A DNA stretch of 64,000 nucleotides, from the NCBI GenBank assembly GCA_951230915.1, contig OX579639.1, positions 5,766,001 through 5,830,000 on the forward strand, read 5' to 3'. The notes beneath the pieces were generated by a model. That model was not told where the DNA came from. It worked only from the letters and a program-made list of their open reading frames with translations, and did not search any database. This stretch comes from Antitrichia curtipendula (taxonomy: Eukaryota; Streptophyta; Bryopsida; Hypnales; Leucodontaceae). Of this stretch, positions 59,531-64,000 are shown in pieces; position 1 is the first letter of the stretch, and each line of letters begins with the position of its first letter. The position numbers were made by a program, and so were the translations under genes.

Positions 59531-59664
59531 CATTTTAGGAGTTACCTCAAGTGAATAGAAGGTAAATAAAAGTTTGATCAATTGGAGAGACAACAAACAT
59601 TTTAGGAGTTACTTTAAGTGAATAGAAGGTTAGTAAAAGTTTGATCAATTGGAGAGACAACAAA
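59531..59664. repeat. 67-bp tandem duplication
   Basis: Two head-to-tail 67-bp units (59531-59597 and 59598-59664) differ at only about four positions. Each contains TTTTAGGAGTTAC, AAGTGAATAGAAGGT and AATTGGAGAGACAACAAA. It is a recent duplication with no frame of interest. Confidence 0.9.
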
Positions 59665-60411
59665 CTCAATAGACAACATGAAGTGAACACAATTCAAGCT
59701 CAATTCCTACACATTGTTCTTCAAATTTTCTTTTTAAACTAGGTTATTTTAATCTACGACTACTTTGATTAGTTTAAGTTGAACAAAGAACCACAAGGTA
59801 GAGAATGCAAAACCCAATAGGGACCTAATCCCTCTCCAACCTTTATTGTTACCAATAGCATCTCATCTATTTAATACATTGGTCTAATACATTGATTGGA
59901 ATAGTTACCAAGTGGTGTATGCATGAGTTGGCTAAATGTCAAGGACCAATGGCCTTTAAATGAAAAATGGAGCTGTCCATTGTCACTTTTGGTGTCTACA
60001 ACCTCCCATCCCACTTTGAAATTCAATAGGAAAGTTATACATATTGATATACTAATCTGGTGTAACACATTTGTCTCTTGTAGCCAAAGATCTCTCCACT
60101 CTCCACTGCACTACTGTATACAGATCTCCCCAAAATCACACCTGCATATGCATCCAAAAATGCTTAAATTAATCAAATAGCATCCTCTACCTTAACTGCA
60201 AAACCCAAACAGCAAGCTACTTCAATGTAAACCCTACACACAGAAAGACAACAATAACAATGTAAACTTTTCAGATATACATGTTGCCAACATACACAAA
60301 AAATTGGGTTATTTAGTAGATGAAAGGACCCTCATAAATCACAAACCCTACGAACCAATGCGCTTCAAATTGACATACACAGCATCTACAGAATTGAAGC
60401 AACATCAAAAC

Positions 60412-60414
<3 letters not shown>

Positions 60415-60448
<34 letters not shown>

Positions 60449-60457
60449 TATATATAT
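60415..60457. repeat. (TA)n microsatellite
   Basis: About fourteen TA dinucleotides, interrupted once by GTAC, then a further TATATATATG. Simple repeat. Confidence 0.95.
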
Positions 60458-60494
60458 GCACAACTATTCACTGAACCAGCTCAACACCACACCT

Positions 60495-60653
60495 TCATCC
60501 TCTTTCACAGCCTTTGAGGGATGCCAATTGCAACCAGGTTATCACTAATACCGTACTGCGCTGTTGAAAAGCTTCTGGATTGATCGCCTTTGCCTGCTCG
60601 ATCAGGTCTCCTCCAGGAACAGCCCAAGCTGAACGAAAGCCAAAGAGAACAGT
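60495..60653 (-). CDS. Probable terminal exon of unknown protein
   Basis: On the minus strand a TTCTACAG acceptor ends at 60654 and opens a frame of 52 codons closed by TGA at 60495. The product contains LFGFRSAWAVPGGDLIEQAK, AINPEAFQQR and ITWLQLASLKGCERG, with a composition far more protein-like than the overlapping frames. The family is not recognised. Upstream exons should lie to the right. Short candidate stretches near 61080-61200 (IERLMVELQKCSRP) cannot be joined with confidence, so the gene model is incomplete. Confidence 0.4.
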   Translation of the reverse strand, partial: TVLFGFRSAWAVPGGDLIEQAKAINPEAFQQRSTVLVITWLQLASLKGCERG

Positions 60654-63266
60654 CTGTAGAATGGCGGATTGAACACATGAAATCTATTAACGCCCACGTC
60701 AAGAGTGTAGCTAGCTCATCGACCAGGAGCTTCAATCTGAGCTTCACATCATCGCACGTGGACGTTAATATCATTCATATGTTCACTCTTCCATGAATCA
60801 TCTTTCGCAAATTTCCATACCCCTCGGGGGTATCACCAGTTTCCAAACCTCAGCTTGAATGGTTATCCTGCTGAAACACACTGCATTCGTGAGGGAATAT
60901 CAGCACATTCAACAACTACATAGCAATACATTGTATTATCTTGAAACATTTCATCACCAATGTGAAAATGCCTAACCCACACCCTGTTTGATATCACCTG
61001 AAACCTGGAAGCATAGCACTGTAACAATCTGCAAAATCTGGTGCTCGATCAAGAGCTCAAGTTAATTAACAATATGTGATGCAACTCTTTCTCGGACAAA
61101 AGGTAAGCAACCATCGGTGAAGCCCTTGAGTTGGTCTTGAGCACTTCTGAAGCTCAACCATCAACCTTTCGATCATCCCTGTCTGTATAACATTACATAG
61201 TACCTGTGCAAATTATTCAAGTACTGACCACCTGCAGTTTAAAACGCACACACCATCTACGACAGGGCTGTTTGAATTGAAGCAGAGGAGACGAATGGCG
61301 AGAGAGATGGAGGGAAGCCAGGGAAGAGGCAGTGCATGTGGACAGCACACTTAGGGTTCCCTTAAGCATGCCATCGTCATGCATTGCCCCACGCTGGCTC
61401 CCCTTCCTACTCCGTCATTCTTCTCGCACTCTTCACTGTCCTTACGTTGTACACCCAAGATAACAGGAGAAACGTACCACGAAGACACACACAACCCTAC
61501 CACGTCGTCTGCTCAATTCAGTGCTAACCCGAAAAAAACATGCAGAGTCCACGGGTCAGGCATTGCGACAGATCTCCAACAGGAAAGCAGAATTAGCAAT
61601 TCCAGTGTCGTGGGAAACACGGAGATACAAAATTGAGAAACGATAACACGTCCGAATGAGAAAGTACATCTCCAAAGTGCCAAGAATGAGCAGCCGAGTC
61701 GTCACTGTATTATCACCGCGCCATGGGCAATCAGAGAGTCCTCTGCAGAATGAAGCGCCATAAGTCACCTCCGAATGCTTCCGAAACCTGCTCTCCTGAG
61801 GAATTAAGTAGAGAGCTCCACATAATCACAAGCACAAAGACCAGTTGCATTGCAACCAGTACAAAGTTGTACTATTGCCGGCGCCAAAGTTCAGACCTAA
61901 AATTACAGCCGCCATGGGTACTGCAAGCTTGTTTCGTAGAGCCTCGTTTAAAAACCATCACGAAAAATTAGCGAGCTGGCGACATCGTGCAGTACAACAA
62001 TCATACGGTTACAGTGCTTCCTCACTTTATGGAATTTTTCGGTGGATCTCGCGACTGCGGTGTACTAACAGAGAGTGTAGTAGAGGGGTAGTACAAGCTC
62101 GTAGTACAAGATCGTCGCGGCACGCAAGAATCTCGAGGTAGGCGGGAGAAACACCCAGCTGGCCACGATCTCTTTCAAAAAGTGTACTACCGACTTGCGA
62201 ATCGTATTCTCGGTCAGTGTACTACCAGATTCTGTCAACGGAAGGGATATTCGATCGAGCGGCCTCTGTTCTCGATTTCAGTCAAACTTGTCATATCTCT
62301 CCTTAGATTTGCAACACGTTGTGGTGCGGCTCACCCCAACGGACCTTACTCACCCGGTTCTCTCACTAACCCTTTCTTGCGGCCTGGGCCGCATGCGGCT
62401 GGGTCCTGTATTTCTACTTCTTGCAGTAAAGGTTCCCTTTATTTGTGTCAAAAAAAACAAAAAAAATTGTCATAGCTCTAATCGTTCTTTCTTTTTTTTG
62501 AAATTTGAGTCAAGTTCGTCATAGCTCTTGGTTTCAACAATTAGTCTAGTTGTCTGTGGCACAACGGAAACACTACGATTTGAGGAAATGGAAACACAAT
62601 CTCTTAGATTTTCTTTAAATTTCTTTGGGAAACTGAGGATTGTATTCCAAAGTGAACCAAGCAAATACTATTCCAGCGGACCAGGGACAACACCCTGCGA
62701 AAGAAGAAGAAAATAGAAACAAGGTCACACTAAGTTAACCTATCAAACTAATTTTCTTAAAACACAATGTCTTCGGCCACGGCTCTGGCTACGGAAACAA
62801 TTTAATTCTCTGGTCGAGCCTTCCATGCGGCGACTGATTATGTACGTGATAAATGTTTTGCGAGAGCATTGATCTCTCCATGGAACTTACAGCAGCTTGC
62901 TTGTGGTCGGATGCATCCGTTGTGGCTCTTCTTCTCTATGGGTGACCATGGCGATGGGATAGCAAATTCAGCTGCATTACATGGAATATTAGCTTTTACA
63001 TTCAAATGTTTTTGATAAAGCTTTGACAATGGTATCTGCATGTTATTGAGTTGGATTCATACCATTCAGACTCCTTATTTTTTTGTATTTAAGCTAAACT
63101 AGCAAAATGAAACTGACCACCTGTAACTTAGTTTGTATCACTTTGGAAATCTGGAAAGTGCCTAAAATTGAAAGAAAGATTAAAGAATGGATAAAGAAAG
63201 GATGTAACTGAATGATTGTTGTACTGCACTTGATGAAGACGATTGTCCGAGCTCGCAAGTTGCAGC
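60654..63266. other. Spacer, possible upstream part of the 60.5-kb gene
   Basis: Mixed composition, GC-richer at 61240-62430. No frame longer than about 110 codons and none recognisable. Repeated GTAGTACAAG phrases occur at 62080-62110 and recur as GTAGTACCATTAC near 63463. A purine-rich stretch at 61285-61335 resembles a 5' UTR. Confidence 0.35.
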
Positions 63267-63425
63267 CACAGGGAGAACGGGAAGGCGTCACCCCCCCCGG
63301 TGTAAACTTGGGGGGTGCAGCTTTTCCCCCCCCCAAATTTTCTTAAAACAGAAAGTTTGGGGGGGGTAAAGCTGCACCCCCCAAGTTTACACCGGGGGGG
63401 GTGACGCCTCCCCGATCTCCCTGTG
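63267..63425. mobile_element. GC-rich hairpin MITE with CACAGGGAG ends
   Basis: A 159-bp near-perfect palindrome starting CACAGGGAGAACGGGAAGGC and ending with its complement (two mismatches), with AGC duplicated at 63264-63266 and 63426-63428. The arms contain runs of eight or nine C and of six to eight G. A CAC terminus and 3-bp duplication suggest a CACTA-related origin. Non-coding. Confidence 0.8.
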
Positions 63426-64000
63426 AGCGATGAATGTATTCCAAGGATCGACGACACGAGCTTGTAGTACCATTACTGCTTTAATTTTAGGCTTGAACTG
63501 GCACTCGTACTACCTTGCAGTACTGGTTGCAGTACGACCACATCTTTTTAATTACTTTGTGATCATTTGCGTGTACATGGACTCTCTTACTTAAGTCCGC
63601 AGGAAAGCAGGTTTTGGAAGCACACAGGTGACTTGCAACGCTTCATAAGATTTGGTGGATCATGCTCATTCTTAGCATCTGGATCTGCAATTTCTTATCC
63701 GCACCTAGTTTCGTTGCTCAATTTTGTATCGCCATGTATCCAACGACAATCTTGTGTGAGTATCTGTGCCGACTCAATGATTGTTTTAGAATAACTCTTA
63801 TTTGCTTCGTAGGGGGGTTAACTAGCTTCGTCCTCACAACTGAATCGCCCATTGTCAACTGATTTGTGTTTTCTTTAATTGCTGAAATCTTCAACTGGCA
63901 TTTGATTTGTCGATCGACCACGCTCTCAGAGATTTGTTTACTGATTCCGTTGTGATGCATGATTCCTCTAGGGGATCTTTCGCACGGCCTGAACTGTGGA
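63426..64000. other. Spacer at window end
   Basis: No recognisable gene. Open frames on both strands at 63567-63960 overlap one another and show no domain. The sequence continues beyond the window. Confidence 0.35.

Noticed and set aside
1..64000. CRISPR arrays, bacterial operons, tRNA or rRNA genes, LTR retrotransposons
   Set aside because: None was seen: no regularly spaced repeats, no convincing tRNA cloverleaf or T-loop context, no LTR pair or reverse transcriptase motifs.

Overview
This is a 64-kb piece of a plant nuclear genome. The coding parts are broken by GT-AG introns, the spacers are long and AT-rich, and the recognisable proteins are plant-specific: a calcineurin B-like calcium sensor (CBL), a plastid sigma-70 factor, an AUF-type F-box protein and an SRC2-like C2 protein. 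There is about one gene per 10-13 kb, no LTR retrotransposon that I could see, and many small terminal-inverted-repeat (TIR) DNA elements. A non-seed land plant (bryophyte, lycophyte or fern) seems most likely, but the species cannot be fixed from the sequence alone.

Layout. 1-14.3 kb: AT-rich spacer with several small TIR elements, a long foldback and one degenerate tandem array; no gene I can defend. 14.34-19.69 kb (+): a very AT-rich, six-exon F-box gene (1147 codons of product). 21.00-27.31 kb (-): a 14-exon tetratricopeptide-repeat (TPR) gene in which eleven consecutive exons are each exactly 102 nt, one 34-residue TPR per exon, all in the same phase. 28-37 kb: transposon-rich spacer with a decayed Tc1/mariner-like transposase, a pair of related MITEs and a Mutator-like non-autonomous element. 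37.99-41.84 kb (+): an eight-exon CBL gene with an N-terminal dual-lipidation signal but degenerate third and fourth EF-hands. 42-45 kb: nested elements, including a CACTA-type hairpin inserted in a decayed Myb/SANT-like coding sequence. 45.28-49.30 kb (+): a seven-exon plastid sigma factor gene. 49.3-54.3 kb: spacer with a ~970-bp TIR element. 54.30-55.37 kb (-): a two-exon C2-domain gene. 55.4-64 kb: spacer dense in small elements, with one probable isolated terminal exon at 60.5 kb (-).

The five genes do not form a pathway or operon; they are ordinary independently transcribed neighbours. All exon models were built by hand from reading frame, GT-AG signals and phase continuity. Each of the five closes to an exact multiple of three with one terminal stop.

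Most notable: (1) the perfectly modular phase-2 TPR exon array; (2) a set of elements bounded by TTAA followed by CCCTAGA or CCCCTAAA ends, which look like piggyBac non-autonomous elements, together with a Tc1-like transposase fossil, both unusual in a plant; (3) the oversized low-complexity F-box protein; (4) a CBL whose usual calcium ligands are missing in EF3 and EF4.
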